From the NCBI GenBank assembly GCA_902608385.1, contig CACLNT010000002.1, forward strand, positions 1 through 64,000: a stretch of DNA of 64,000 bases, given 5' to 3'. The translations under genes were made by a program, and so were the position numbers. Shown one piece after another: positions 1 to 9,562 of the stretch. How positions within the stretch are numbered: position 1 is the stretch's first letter; the number at the start of each line of letters is the position of its first letter. The DNA is from an uncultured Pelagibacteraceae bacterium. Its GTDB lineage: Bacteria > Pseudomonadota > Alphaproteobacteria > Pelagibacterales > Pelagibacteraceae. The notes beneath the pieces were generated by a model, which was not told the DNA's origin, ran no database searches, and was given only the letters and a program-made list of their open reading frames with translations.

Positions 1-539
1 AACCGTTTGGTGTTTCCTGTCCTTATTAACAAGTCGGGATCTGGTATATTTGCTGTGTATAGATGTTTACCTAGATTAGATATCGAAAAATTAATTTTTT
101 TTCTTTTTATTAAATTAATAGCTTTAATTAATTCACTTTTAAAGCCATAATTTAAGGCTAAATTTATTTGTAAATTTTTATTATTTATAGTTATTTTTTC
201 AGAATTAATTAAAATTTTATTAAGTTTTTTGGAAAAATTTTTTTTACTCCCAATCATTTTAAATCTTATTCCATTTTTATTTAATTGATTTGTTTTCTTT
301 GTTAAAAAAACTTCAAGCAAATTAAACAAAAAATTAACTTCTTTTTTAGGTCTCTTCCAATTTTCAGTGGAAAATGCGTAAAGAGTAAGAAATTTAATCT
401 TTTTTTTTAATGTTTCTGTAATAATTTTTTCGATTGTTTTAAGTCCAGCTTTATGACCAAGATTTCTTGTTTTTTTTTTTTTTAAACCCCATCGACCATT
501 ACCATCCATTATTATGGCCACATGAACTATTGGGTTCAT
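1..539 (-). CDS. uppS: Undecaprenyl diphosphate synthase (isoprenyl transferase), 3' end outside window
   Basis: Manual minus-strand translation MNPIVHVAIIMDGNGRWGLKKKKTRNLGHKAGLKTIEKII...TLYAFSTENWKRPKKEV...LINLALNYGFKSELI...PDPDLLIRTG; conserved UppS motifs; ATGA overlap with the frr stop. Confidence 0.93.
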   Translation of the reverse strand, partial: MNPIVHVAIIMDGNGRWGLKKKKTRNLGHKAGLKTIEKIITETLKKKIKFLTLYAFSTENWKRPKKEVNFLFNLLEVFLTKKTNQLNKNGIRFKMIGSKKNFSKKLNKILINSEKITINNKNLQINLALNYGFKSELIKAINLIKRKKINFSISNLGKHLYTANIPDPDLLIRTGNTKR

Positions 540-1087
540 ATTTTCATTATTTCTTTTTCTTTAACTTCAACTTTTTCATCAATTTTTTTTACATAGGTGT
601 CAGTTGATGTTTGAATTATTTTTTCAAATTTTTTTTCTTCATCTTCACTTGTGTCTTTATCTTTAAGAAGTTTTTTTAATACATCATTAGCTTCTCTTCT
701 TATATTTCTAATAGAGACCTTGCATTTTTCACCCATAACTTTAATCATTTTTTTTATTTCATTTCTTCTTTCTTCACTAAGATCTGGAACTGGTAATCTA
801 ATAAGTTGTTCGTCAATTTGTGGATTAAGACCTAATTCTGATTTTTTTATAGCTGAATCGATCAGCGCTACATTATTTATGTCCCATACTTGAATATTAA
901 TAGTTCTTGGTTCAGGCGTCGTAATTGTTCCAAGTTGATTGATTGGCATTTTTTGTCCATAGACATCAACTTTTACTAAATCGAGCATATTTGAATTTGC
1001 TCTACCAGTTCTTAATGAACTTAATTCCTTTAGAAATACATCAAAGGTTTTATCCATTTTTTGGGTGTAAGTTTTTTCTTGAAACAT
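536..1087 (-). CDS. frr: Ribosome recycling factor
   Basis: ORF protein with RRF features (SLRTGRANSNMLDLVKVDVYG, PVPDLSEERRNEIKKM); next to uppS and tsf. Confidence 0.97.
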   Translation of the reverse strand: MFQEKTYTQKMDKTFDVFLKELSSLRTGRANSNMLDLVKVDVYGQKMPINQLGTITTPEPRTINIQVWDINNVALIDSAIKKSELGLNPQIDEQLIRLPVPDLSEERRNEIKKMIKVMGEKCKVSIRNIRREANDVLKKLLKDKDTSEDEEKKFEKIIQTSTDTYVKKIDEKVEVKEKEIMKI

Positions 1088-1939
1088 TTATTCACCAATT
1101 TTTAATCTATAAAAATCTTTAATTTTTAAATCATTTATACTAAGTTCTTCCAATATATCTTTAACTTTTTTTTTTGGCTCCATTACCCATGGTTGTGTTA
1201 ATAATGAATTTTCTTCTTTAAATTTATTAATTTTGCCAATACTAATTTTTTTAATTATATCGTCAGATTTTCCAGTATTTTTTAACTCTTCCGATATTAG
1301 AGAAGTTTCTTTATCCAATATATCTTTATTAATTTCATTTGCTTCAAGCGCTAAGGGATTCGATGCAGCTATGTGCATTGATAAATGTTTACCAAAAGTT
1401 TTTAAAGAGACAGAACTATCTTTTGTTTCCAAAGAAACAACTACAGCAAGTTTAGACAAATTGTCTTTTACAACTGTATGTAAATAATTAAAATTTTTTG
1501 ATCCATTATGGTTAATAGTCTTGGATCTTCCGATAGTTATTTTCTCACCTATCTTAGCAATTAAAGAAACTAGGTTTTGTTCAACTGTTTCTGAATTTTT
1601 CATTTTTGATTTTATTAATTCTTCAGTATTTGAGTTACACAAATTATTAAGATCGCTAAGTTCTTTTACAAAATTGATAAAGTTATCATTTTTTGCAACA
1701 AAGTCGGTTTCACAATTAACTTCAATTAATGATATTTTTTGTTGATCACCACTTACTGCAATAACTCCTTCTTTTGCTTCTCTTAACATTTTTTTTGAAG
1801 CTTTAGAAATACCTTTAATTCTTAAAATCTCAACAGCTTTACCTAAATCTCCACCCGATTCTTGTATAGCAGCATTACAATCCTTGAAACCAGCACCTGT
1901 TGACTGTCTTAGCTGTTTAATTTTTTCTATATCACTCAT
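1088..1939 (-). CDS. tsf: Elongation factor Ts
   Basis: [26 protein letters not shown] and [14 protein letters not shown] motifs; follows rpsB. Confidence 0.97.
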   Translation of the reverse strand: MSDIEKIKQLRQSTGAGFKDCNAAIQESGGDLGKAVEILRIKGISKASKKMLREAKEGVIAVSGDQQKISLIEVNCETDFVAKNDNFINFVKELSDLNNLCNSNTEELIKSKMKNSETVEQNLVSLIAKIGEKITIGRSKTINHNGSKNFNYLHTVVKDNLSKLAVVVSLETKDSSVSLKTFGKHLSMHIAASNPLALEANEINKDILDKETSLISEELKNTGKSDDIIKKISIGKINKFKEENSLLTQPWVMEPKKKVKDILEELSINDLKIKDFYRLKIGE

Positions 1940-1945
1940 GATAAT

Positions 1946-2758
1946 TTAGGTTTTTGCTTTTTTCGCAAATTTAGCGTCTAACTTTTCTCTATCTATGTCT
2001 TGAACTGTTTTAGATTTATCAATTTTCTTTTTTTGTTCCACAATTTCAACTTTTTTTTCAGTTTGCTGTGGTACTGCTTTTTTTGCATTTAAAATTGTCT
2101 CTTTAATTAATGAGCAATATAGATCAATTGACCGTCTTGCATCATCATTTCCAGGAATTGGAAAATCAATACCTATAGGATCAGAATTTGTATCCAGTAT
2201 TGCAACTATTGGAATGCCAAGTCTCACAGATTCTTTAATGGCTAAAGATTCGTAGTTAGTATCAATTACAAAAACTAAATCTGGAATTTTTTTCATTTCA
2301 CTAATTCCACCAAGTGATCTCTCTAGCTTGTCTCTTTTTACACTCATTTTAAGAAGTTCTTTTTTGGTAAAGCCTCTATTTTCAGAAACTAGATCTGACT
2401 CAATTTTTTTTAATTTTTTTATAGAGTTAGAAATTGTACCCCAGTTTGTAAGCATTCCACCCAACCATCTATAATTTACAAAATATTGATCAGTTTCTTT
2501 AGCAAGTTCTGCTATAGCCTCAGATGCTTGTTTTTTTGTTGAAACAAATAAAATTTTTTCATTATTAACAATTGTATTGTATACTTTTTCTAGCGCCATA
2601 TTTGCTAATTCTAAAGTCTGTGTTAAGTCGATAATATGTATCGAATCTCTTTTTCCAAAAATATATTTTTTCATTTTTGGATTCCATCTAAGTGTTTTAT
2701 GTCCTAAATGTACTCCCGCTTCTAGTAGTTGTTGTATTGTAACGTTTGGTATCTTCAT
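1946..2758 (-). CDS. rpsB: 30S ribosomal protein S2
   Basis: LLEAGVHLGHKTLRWNPKMKKYIFGKRDSIHIIDL and NYRWLGGMLTNW motifs. Confidence 0.98.
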   Translation of the reverse strand: MKIPNVTIQQLLEAGVHLGHKTLRWNPKMKKYIFGKRDSIHIIDLTQTLELANMALEKVYNTIVNNEKILFVSTKKQASEAIAELAKETDQYFVNYRWLGGMLTNWGTISNSIKKLKKIESDLVSENRGFTKKELLKMSVKRDKLERSLGGISEMKKIPDLVFVIDTNYESLAIKESVRLGIPIVAILDTNSDPIGIDFPIPGNDDARRSIDLYCSLIKETILNAKKAVPQQTEKKVEIVEQKKKIDKSKTVQDIDREKLDAKFAKKAKT

Positions 2759-2830
2759 ATTTATTCCCGGTTATGCCACCACAGTTATTTCCACTTAAGG
2801 ACCGGAGGTATAAAACCACAAACTGTGTGC
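2759..2830 (-). promoter_or_regulatory. rpsB 5' leader with two interleaved complementary pairs (possible H-type pseudoknot)
   Basis: On + strand, cacagtt (2780-2786) complements aactgtg (2821-2827), and ccggt (2767-2771) complements accgg (2801-2805). The pairs interleave and the second overlaps the GGGAA region upstream of the rpsB ATG. Confidence 0.45.
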
Positions 2831-2883
2831 GTATTAATTTAGATGGTTATTTACAAATTATTTTTACAATAAACAAGTTTTTT

Positions 2884-5800
2884 TTAATGAATTGTCGTCA
2901 AAATATCTTGTTTTTTAAGCATATTTAGTGATTTCTTATCAACAAGTCTTTTATTTTTTAATTTAAAGATCAGATTTTTGTTCCCATCTTTAATTTTAAT
3001 TTTAACATTAGTTGTTCCATCTTTCTTAATATAATTTGATATATCGTTTATACACTGAGTATCATTCACAATAAAATCAATATCAGAAATTGGCTTATTG
3101 AATAGGTCTTTAAGAGATGCAATTTTTTTAACATTTATTCTTTTAAATCTATTGTTTTCTTCAGTGATATTTTTGCTTAAAGTTATAATTAACGAATTAC
3201 CTTCAGTTAATATATTTCTATTTAACTCTAAAATATCAGAAAAAATAAACAACTCAAATACACTTGACAAATCTGTGAGTTTAATAATGGCATACGAATT
3301 CCCTTTTACTGTTTTTCTTTCTTGAACTTTTAATAGAGTAGCGGCAATGTTATTCTCTTTAGATTCTTCATTAGAATTGAATTTATTAAAATCAATTATT
3401 TTATAATCTTCAAAAATTTCTTTAAATTGATTAAGTGGGTGGTCAGAAATAAAAAAACCAACTGCTTCAAACTCCTTTGATAGTCTTTCTTCAAATTTCC
3501 AGTCTTCGATAAAACTTACAATGTCATTATCTTTAATTTCGTCTGATCCAAATAAATCTATTTGATTGGCAATTTTATTATCAAAAATATTTTTTGATTT
3601 TAAAATAAAGTTAGGAATGGAATTAAATAAAGCCTGTCTGTTATTATTGATTTTATCAAAAGCTCCAGCTTTTACTAGGCCTTCTAATTGTAGTTTGTTT
3701 ATATCTTTTGGGTTTACTCTATTAAGAAAATCATTAATGGATTTAAATTCACCTTTTTCTATTCTTTCTTTAATTATGTTGGATACAGCTTCATACCCAA
3801 CACTTTTTATTCCACCTAAAGCATAAAAAAAATTATTATTATCTGACCTAAAGTCTGCAAAACATTTATTAATATCTGGTCTCACAATATTGATATTTAA
3901 TCTTTTAATTTCTTCATAAAACTCACTAAGTTTATTTTGATTAGATATATCCATTGTCATTGAAGCAGAAAAAAATTCATGAGGATAATATGTTTTTAAA
4001 TATGCTGTTTGATAAGCAATTATTGCGTATGCCGCTGCGTGACTTTTGTTAAATCCATATTCGGCAAAAGGTTCAATCTTTAAAAAAATACTTGCAGCTA
4101 TTTCTTTGGATATTCCATTTTTTACAGCACCATTAATAAAATTTTGTTTTTGTTTTTCAAGTTCAGCGCGTTTTTTTTTACCCATTGCTCTTCTTAATAT
4201 GTCGGCTTCACCAGCAGTATAGCCTGATAATTTTTGTGCAATTTGCATCACTTGTTCTTGGTAAATAATTACTCCATATGTTGGTTTAAGAATTTCTTCT
4301 AAATTAGGATGTAGATAATCTGGTTTTAATTTTCCATGTTTGCAGTCATTATAGGTGGGTATATTACTCATTGGTCCAGGTCTATAAAGAGCAACAAGAG
4401 CAATAATATCTTCAATATGGTTGGGTTTCATTTGCATTAATGCTTCTCTCATTCCGCTACTTTCTAATTGAAACAAGCCAACAGTATTACCAGTAGAAAG
4501 AAGGTCGAAAACTTTTTGATCATCATAGTTAATACTCTCGATTAAAAAATTTTTATCTTTTTTATTAATTAATTTTTGTGTTTTGTTAATTACTGTTAAT
4601 GTTTTTAAACCTAAAAAATCAAACTTGATTAATCCAGCATTTTCAGCTGAATACATATCAAATTGTGTTGATGGTAATAATAAGTCAGTTGATGCATCTT
4701 TATATAAAGGTACTGTTTCAGTTAATTTTTTATCTGCTATAACAACTCCAGCTGCGTGTGTTGCAACATTTCTGTTTAAGCCTTCTAATTTTAATGAAAG
4801 TTCAGTTAATTTTTTTACCCTAGAATCTTCATTAATTAATTTTTGTAATCTAGGTTCATTATTTATGCATTCGCTTAAGCTTAGAGGTCTAGAAGGATCA
4901 AAAGGAATCATTTTAGAAATACTATCAACAAATCCATATGGCAATCCAAGAACTCTACCCACATCTCTAATAACCATTCGTGCTTTTAATTTTCCAAAAG
5001 TAATTATATGCGCAACGCTGTCTTTATATTTATTTGTCAAATATTCAAATACCAAATCTCTCTTTTCTTCACAAAAATCAATATCAAAATCCGGCATTGA
5101 TATTCTGTCAGGATTCAAAAAACGTTCAAAAATTAAATTAAATTTAATTGGATCTAAATCAGTGATTGATAAGCACCAAGCAACTAATGATCCGGCACCT
5201 GATCCTCTTCCGGGACCTACGGGAATATCATTATTTTTTGACCATTTAATATAGTCAGAAACAATAAGGAAATAACTTGAATATTTCATTTCAATTATAA
5301 TTTTTAATTCATGATCAAGTCTCTCTTTGTATTTTACAAATTTTTCGTTTTTATTTAAATTTTCATTTTTAGTTTTAAATTCTTTTAAAAATTTACTTTT
5401 CAACCCTTCTTCTGATTCTTTCTTTAATATTTCGTCCGCATTACCACCTTTTTCTGAACTAATATTTGGCAAAACAGGTTTAGAAAATACTGGTCTAAAA
5501 TTGCATCTAAAAGGTAAATTGTAATTATTTTCTAAAGCTTCAGGTAAATCAGAAAACAAGCTAGACATTTCTTCGTCTGTTTTAAAATAATGTTGGTCGG
5601 TATATTTAATTCTATTTTTTTCATTAATATAGGTTTTTGCACCAATACAAGTTAAAGCATCATGTGCTTCATGCATGCTTCTATCTAAATAAAAAACTTC
5701 ATTAGTTGCTATAATTGGTATTTTATATTCATTTGATTTTTTTAAGTTATATTTTTCAAAAATTTTTTCATTCAGATCACCATGTCTTTGAATTTCTAAA

Positions 5801-6324
5801 TAAAAATTATTATTAAAATTTGATATCATTTTTTGATAAATTTTCTCTATTTCGGAAAATCTTCCTTTGTCAAATAACTTTCCAAAAAAACCTTTTATTG
5901 ATCCGGATAAAATCAATATCCCTTCGCCATTTTTATATAGTTCTGATAAATTACAATGAGGTTCAGAAAGTGCATCATTTTCTAGATATGACTTTGATGA
6001 TAATTCTACAATTCTTTTATATCCATGTTCATTTAGAGCTATTAAAGGAATAAGTCCTGTTGTGTCTTCATGCTTAAAATTTATTTGTGTTCCTATAATT
6101 GGTTGAGTGCCTACCTTAGAAATATTTTCAGCAAATTCTAAAGAACCACATAAATTAGATGTGTCAGATAGGCCTACACATCTGATTTTTCTTTCTTTGC
6201 AAAAATTTTTTAAACTATCAATTTTAATTGCACCTTCGCATATAGAATATTGTGTGTGGATTTTAAGATGATTAAATTTGTGGTTGCTTGATTCTTGCAT
6301 TGACAGTTTTAATATTACCATCAA
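2884..6324 (-). CDS. dnaE: DNA polymerase III alpha subunit (true start probably the internal Met near 6300)
   Basis: PHP domain start FNHLKIHTQYSICEGA; PDFDIDFCEEKRD, GPGRGSGAGSLVAW, YQEQVMQIAQKLSGYT motifs. Confidence 0.96.
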   Translation of the reverse strand: MMVILKLSMQESSNHKFNHLKIHTQYSICEGAIKIDSLKNFCKERKIRCVGLSDTSNLCGSLEFAENISKVGTQPIIGTQINFKHEDTTGLIPLIALNEHGYKRIVELSSKSYLENDALSEPHCNLSELYKNGEGILILSGSIKGFFGKLFDKGRFSEIEKIYQKMISNFNNNFYLEIQRHGDLNEKIFEKYNLKKSNEYKIPIIATNEVFYLDRSMHEAHDALTCIGAKTYINEKNRIKYTDQHYFKTDEEMSSLFSDLPEALENNYNLPFRCNFRPVFSKPVLPNISSEKGGNADEILKKESEEGLKSKFLKEFKTKNENLNKNEKFVKYKERLDHELKIIIEMKYSSYFLIVSDYIKWSKNNDIPVGPGRGSGAGSLVAWCLSITDLDPIKFNLIFERFLNPDRISMPDFDIDFCEEKRDLVFEYLTNKYKDSVAHIITFGKLKARMVIRDVGRVLGLPYGFVDSISKMIPFDPSRPLSLSECINNEPRLQKLINEDSRVKKLTELSLKLEGLNRNVATHAAGVVIADKKLTETVPLYKDASTDLLLPSTQFDMYSAENAGLIKFDFLGLKTLTVINKTQKLINKKDKNFLIESINYDDQKVFDLLSTGNTVGLFQLESSGMREALMQMKPNHIEDIIALVALYRPGPMSNIPTYNDCKHGKLKPDYLHPNLEEILKPTYGVIIYQEQVMQIAQKLSGYTAGEADILRRAMGKKKRAELEKQKQNFINGAVKNGISKEIAASIFLKIEPFAEYGFNKSHAAAYAIIAYQTAYLKTYYPHEFFSASMTMDISNQNKLSEFYEEIKRLNINIVRPDINKCFADFRSDNNNFFYALGGIKSVGYEAVSNIIKERIEKGEFKSINDFLNRVNPKDINKLQLEGLVKAGAFDKINNNRQALFNSIPNFILKSKNIFDNKIANQIDLFGSDEIKDNDIVSFIEDWKFEERLSKEFEAVGFFISDHPLNQFKEIFEDYKIIDFNKFNSNEESKENNIAATLLKVQERKTVKGNSYAIIKLTDLSSVFELFIFSDILELNRNILTEGNSLIITLSKNITEENNRFKRINVKKIASLKDLFNKPISDIDFIVNDTQCINDISNYIKKDGTTNVKIKIKDGNKNLIFKLKNKRLVDKKSLNMLKKQDILTTIH

Positions 6325-6970
6325 TCATTTCTAATTTACAATCTGCCATATTAGCAAAAAATCTATTATGAGTTGCATATATAATCAATCTATTAGAATT
6401 TTTTAATTTATATAACATTTTAAAAACTTCTTTTGCAGTAAATCGGTCTAGACTGCCAGTTGGTTCATCGGCTAAAATAATTTGTGGTTCATTAATTAAT
6501 GCTCTTGAAATAGCAATTCTTTGCATTTCACCAACAGACAGTTCTGATGGATAGTGATTAATTCGATTAATCAAACCCATTTTTTTAATAATATTTTCAG
6601 CATCAATAACAGCTTTTTTTTTGTTATCTTCTAAAGAAAGTCTCGCAAGATAGACATTTTCTAGAGCAGTAAAATCTGGAAGTAAATTATTTTGCTGATA
6701 AATAATGCCAATTTTTTTAGCCCTAATTTTATCATTAATAGACAAATCGTTATAATTAATAGCTCTATTATTTATTTTTAATGAACCTGAAGTTGGTTTA
6801 TCAATTAATGATAAAATGTTTAATAATGTTGATTTTCCAGAACCAGACGGCCCTACTAGTGAATAAATTTTACCTTTTTTAAATTTATAATTGATCTTTT
6901 TTAGAACTGAAATTTTTTTACTTGTGAAAAAATTTTTTGAAATTTTATTGAGTATAACTAAATTATTCAT
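6272..6970 (-). CDS. lolD: ABC transporter ATP-binding protein, LolD-like
   Basis: Walker A GPSGSGKST, LSVGEMQRIAISRALINEP signature, ILADEPTGSLD; next to a LolC/E-type permease. Confidence 0.88.
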   Translation of the reverse strand: MNNLVILNKISKNFFTSKKISVLKKINYKFKKGKIYSLVGPSGSGKSTLLNILSLIDKPTSGSLKINNRAINYNDLSINDKIRAKKIGIIYQQNNLLPDFTALENVYLARLSLEDNKKKAVIDAENIIKKMGLINRINHYPSELSVGEMQRIAISRALINEPQIILADEPTGSLDRFTAKEVFKMLYKLKNSNRLIIYATHNRFFANMADCKLEMIDGNIKTVNARIKQPQI

Positions 6971-8195
6971 ATTTAAGAGCTTTAACTGGATCTAATTTTG
7001 ATGCTTTAATTGCAGGAAATATTGAAACAAGAATTGTAACAATAATTGAACATATTGATATTATAAAAATTGAAAAAGGATTTATTTCGGATGGCATTGT
7101 ACTTAAAAAATAGATCTCTTCAGGAAATAAACTGATATTAAATATATTGCTCAAAAATTCTCTTAAATTTTCTATATATAAAGAAAACATTACACCTAAA
7201 AAAATTCCAAATAAAGTTGCAGAAGTTCCAATTATAACGCCAACTAAAAAAAATATTTTTGTAATAGATTTATTTAATACTCCTATCGATTTTAGTATTG
7301 CAATTTCACGTGTTTTATTTTTTACTAAAATTGTTAGCCCAGAAATAATATTAAATGCTGCTACAATAATAATTAAAGATAAAATTATAAACATTACATT
7401 TCGTTCTACCTTTAATGCAGAAAATAAAGAGCTATTCATATCAGACCAGGTGTAAACAAATTGACTTTCAAAAATTTTTTGTATTTTAATTTTTTGCTTT
7501 TCTATATTAGTTGGGCTCTTTAAATAAATTTCTAAATTTCTATCTTTCGTTTCTAAGTCAAAAAAATTTTCAAGTGTACTTATGTTAATAAAAGCAACAT
7601 TTCGATCAAAATCAGCTATTCCACTATCAAATATTGAGCTAATAATAAAAGCTTGTTGTTTGGGCAAATCACCAATTATTGTTTGAATACCTGATGATGA
7701 CATAATCATAATTTTATCACCAATCTTAAGATTCAAATCAAAACTTAATTCTTTTCCTATAGATATATTGTTATTTTCCAAATTATTTGAGCTACCGATA
7801 AAATTGTTACCTTTTGTTACTGTAATTTTAGGAAAATCCTTTTTAGAATAACCTCTTAAAATTATACCTTTTGTAAAATTTTTATTAATAACAACCGCTT
7901 CACCAGAATTACTAAAAATTAATTCTTTGGATATTTGATTTAATTCTTTATTATTTAATTTTTCAGCGTTAATTGAATTTTCATATGGTTCAACTGTAAC
8001 ATGTGAGTTAAAGCCAACAATTTTATTAATTAATTCTGATCTAAAGCCATTCATCACAGACATAACTATAATCAACACAGCAACACCAAGACTTATTCCT
8101 ATAAAAGAAAAAATTGAAATAATGTTTAAAAAACCATCCTTTTTCCTGGTTTTAAGATACTTGAAAGTAATTTCTTTTTCTAATGTAGAAATCAA
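6963..8195 (-). CDS. lolC: Lipoprotein-releasing system permease, LolC/LolE family
   Basis: KTRKKDGFLNIISIFSFIGISLGVAVLIIVMSVMNGFRSEL and C-terminal FtsX-like TMs. Confidence 0.88.
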   Translation of the reverse strand: MISTLEKEITFKYLKTRKKDGFLNIISIFSFIGISLGVAVLIIVMSVMNGFRSELINKIVGFNSHVTVEPYENSINAEKLNNKELNQISKELIFSNSGEAVVINKNFTKGIILRGYSKKDFPKITVTKGNNFIGSSNNLENNNISIGKELSFDLNLKIGDKIMIMSSSGIQTIIGDLPKQQAFIISSIFDSGIADFDRNVAFINISTLENFFDLETKDRNLEIYLKSPTNIEKQKIKIQKIFESQFVYTWSDMNSSLFSALKVERNVMFIILSLIIIVAAFNIISGLTILVKNKTREIAILKSIGVLNKSITKIFFLVGVIIGTSATLFGIFLGVMFSLYIENLREFLSNIFNISLFPEEIYFLSTMPSEINPFSIFIISICSIIVTILVSIFPAIKASKLDPVKALKYE

Positions 8196-9526
8196 ATTTT
8201 TTCTTTTTGTTCAGTTAAAAATTTAGTTATTTGTTCTATAGATAAATTTTTTGGATCTTTGCCAATTTCTTTAAACTCGAACAAATCGCCATCAGATTTT
8301 TTTCCTAAAAGTATTTGATATGGCACTCCTATTAAATTAAATTTTTTTATTTTTGAAGAAAAATTTTCATCTGTGTCATCTATAATTGAATCTATATTTT
8401 TATTATTTAAATGTTTGAAAATATTATTTGCTTTTTCAAGGTTAGAATTATCATTTTTACTTACCAATGGAATTATAGCAACTTCATATGGTGCAACAGA
8501 CATTGGCCATTTCATTATTTCTTCTTTTTCATCATATTTTGCTTCAATGATTGCGCCAACTAATCTTGATACACCAATTCCATAAGAGCCCATTTTAACA
8601 AAATCCTTTTTTCCACCCGGAAGGTCTACAGATGCATTTAGCGGTTTTGAATATTTATCTCCAAAATAAAAAATATGGCCAACCTCAATACCTTTGGTTG
8701 TCAATCTATTTTCTTTAGAAACTTTTTCTTCAAATTCTTTTTTATTGAATTTTTCATCTGTAACAGCATAAAATTTTTCATATTTTTTTCTTAAATCTTC
8801 TAAAGATTTTTTTTCAATATCAAAACCATCGCTACTAACATCAAAAATTCTTTTATCGGTAAAAATTTTACTTTCGCCAGTTTCAGCCAATATAATAAAC
8901 TCATGTGAAAGATTTCCACCTATAGGTCCTGTATCTGCAGCCATTGGTATTGCTGTTAAAGCCAAACGTTTAAAAGTTCTTAAATAAGAAAGAAAAAATT
9001 TATTATAAGAAAAAAAAGCCTCTTCATCGTTAATATCAAATGAATATGCATCTTTCATGAAAAATTCTCTACATCTCATAATTCCAAATCTAGGTCTAAG
9101 TTCATCTCTAAACTTCCATTGTATGTGGTAAAGCAATTGAGGTAATGATTTATATGATTTAACACTTGATCTAAATATTTCTGTTATTAATTCTTCATTT
9201 GTAGGTCCATATAACATTTCTCTATTCTGACGATCTTTAATTCGTAACATTTCATCTCCATAATCTTCATAACGTCCACTTTCTTTCCAAATTTCACTCG
9301 ATTGTATAGTTGGCATCAATAATTCATGAGCACCTATTTTATTTTGTTCTTCTCTAACTATTTTTTCAATTTTTTTCATAACTTTGAAACCAAGCGGCAG
9401 CCATGAATAAATTCCAGCTGATGATTGCTTGATCATTCCGGTTCTTAACATTAATTGGTGAGATTTAATTTTAGCTTCTGATGGGTTGTTTTTTAAAATT
9501 GGTATGAATGCTTTTGATATGTACAT
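8192..9526 (-). CDS. proS: Prolyl-tRNA synthetase (short form, about 444 aa)
   Basis: LMLRTGMIKQSSAGIYSWLPLGFKVMKKIE, GPTNEELITEIFR, FRDELRPRFGIMRCREFFMKDAYSF. Confidence 0.95.
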   Translation of the reverse strand: MYISKAFIPILKNNPSEAKIKSHQLMLRTGMIKQSSAGIYSWLPLGFKVMKKIEKIVREEQNKIGAHELLMPTIQSSEIWKESGRYEDYGDEMLRIKDRQNREMLYGPTNEELITEIFRSSVKSYKSLPQLLYHIQWKFRDELRPRFGIMRCREFFMKDAYSFDINDEEAFFSYNKFFLSYLRTFKRLALTAIPMAADTGPIGGNLSHEFIILAETGESKIFTDKRIFDVSSDGFDIEKKSLEDLRKKYEKFYAVTDEKFNKKEFEEKVSKENRLTTKGIEVGHIFYFGDKYSKPLNASVDLPGGKKDFVKMGSYGIGVSRLVGAIIEAKYDEKEEIMKWPMSVAPYEVAIIPLVSKNDNSNLEKANNIFKHLNNKNIDSIIDDTDENFSSKIKKFNLIGVPYQILLGKKSDGDLFEFKEIGKDPKNLSIEQITKFLTEQKEKI

Positions 9527-9562
9527 TTTAAGTTATTATGTTTCTTAAATTAAAATATTCAA

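Noticed and set aside
651-1745. Plus-strand ORFs (651-893, 1233-1487, 1521-1745) within frr and tsf
   Set aside because: Antisense shadows of conserved genes; Ser/Phe/Ile-rich low-information translations.
2577-2928. Plus-strand ORFs 2577-2798 and 2746-2928 over the rpsB start and leader
   Set aside because: Overlap the rpsB coding start and its leader on the opposite strand; no domain or SD support.
4583-5254. 223-aa plus-strand ORF inside dnaE
   Set aside because: Antisense to strongly conserved dnaE coding sequence; composition reflects the opposite strand of AT-rich coding DNA. No recognisable domain.
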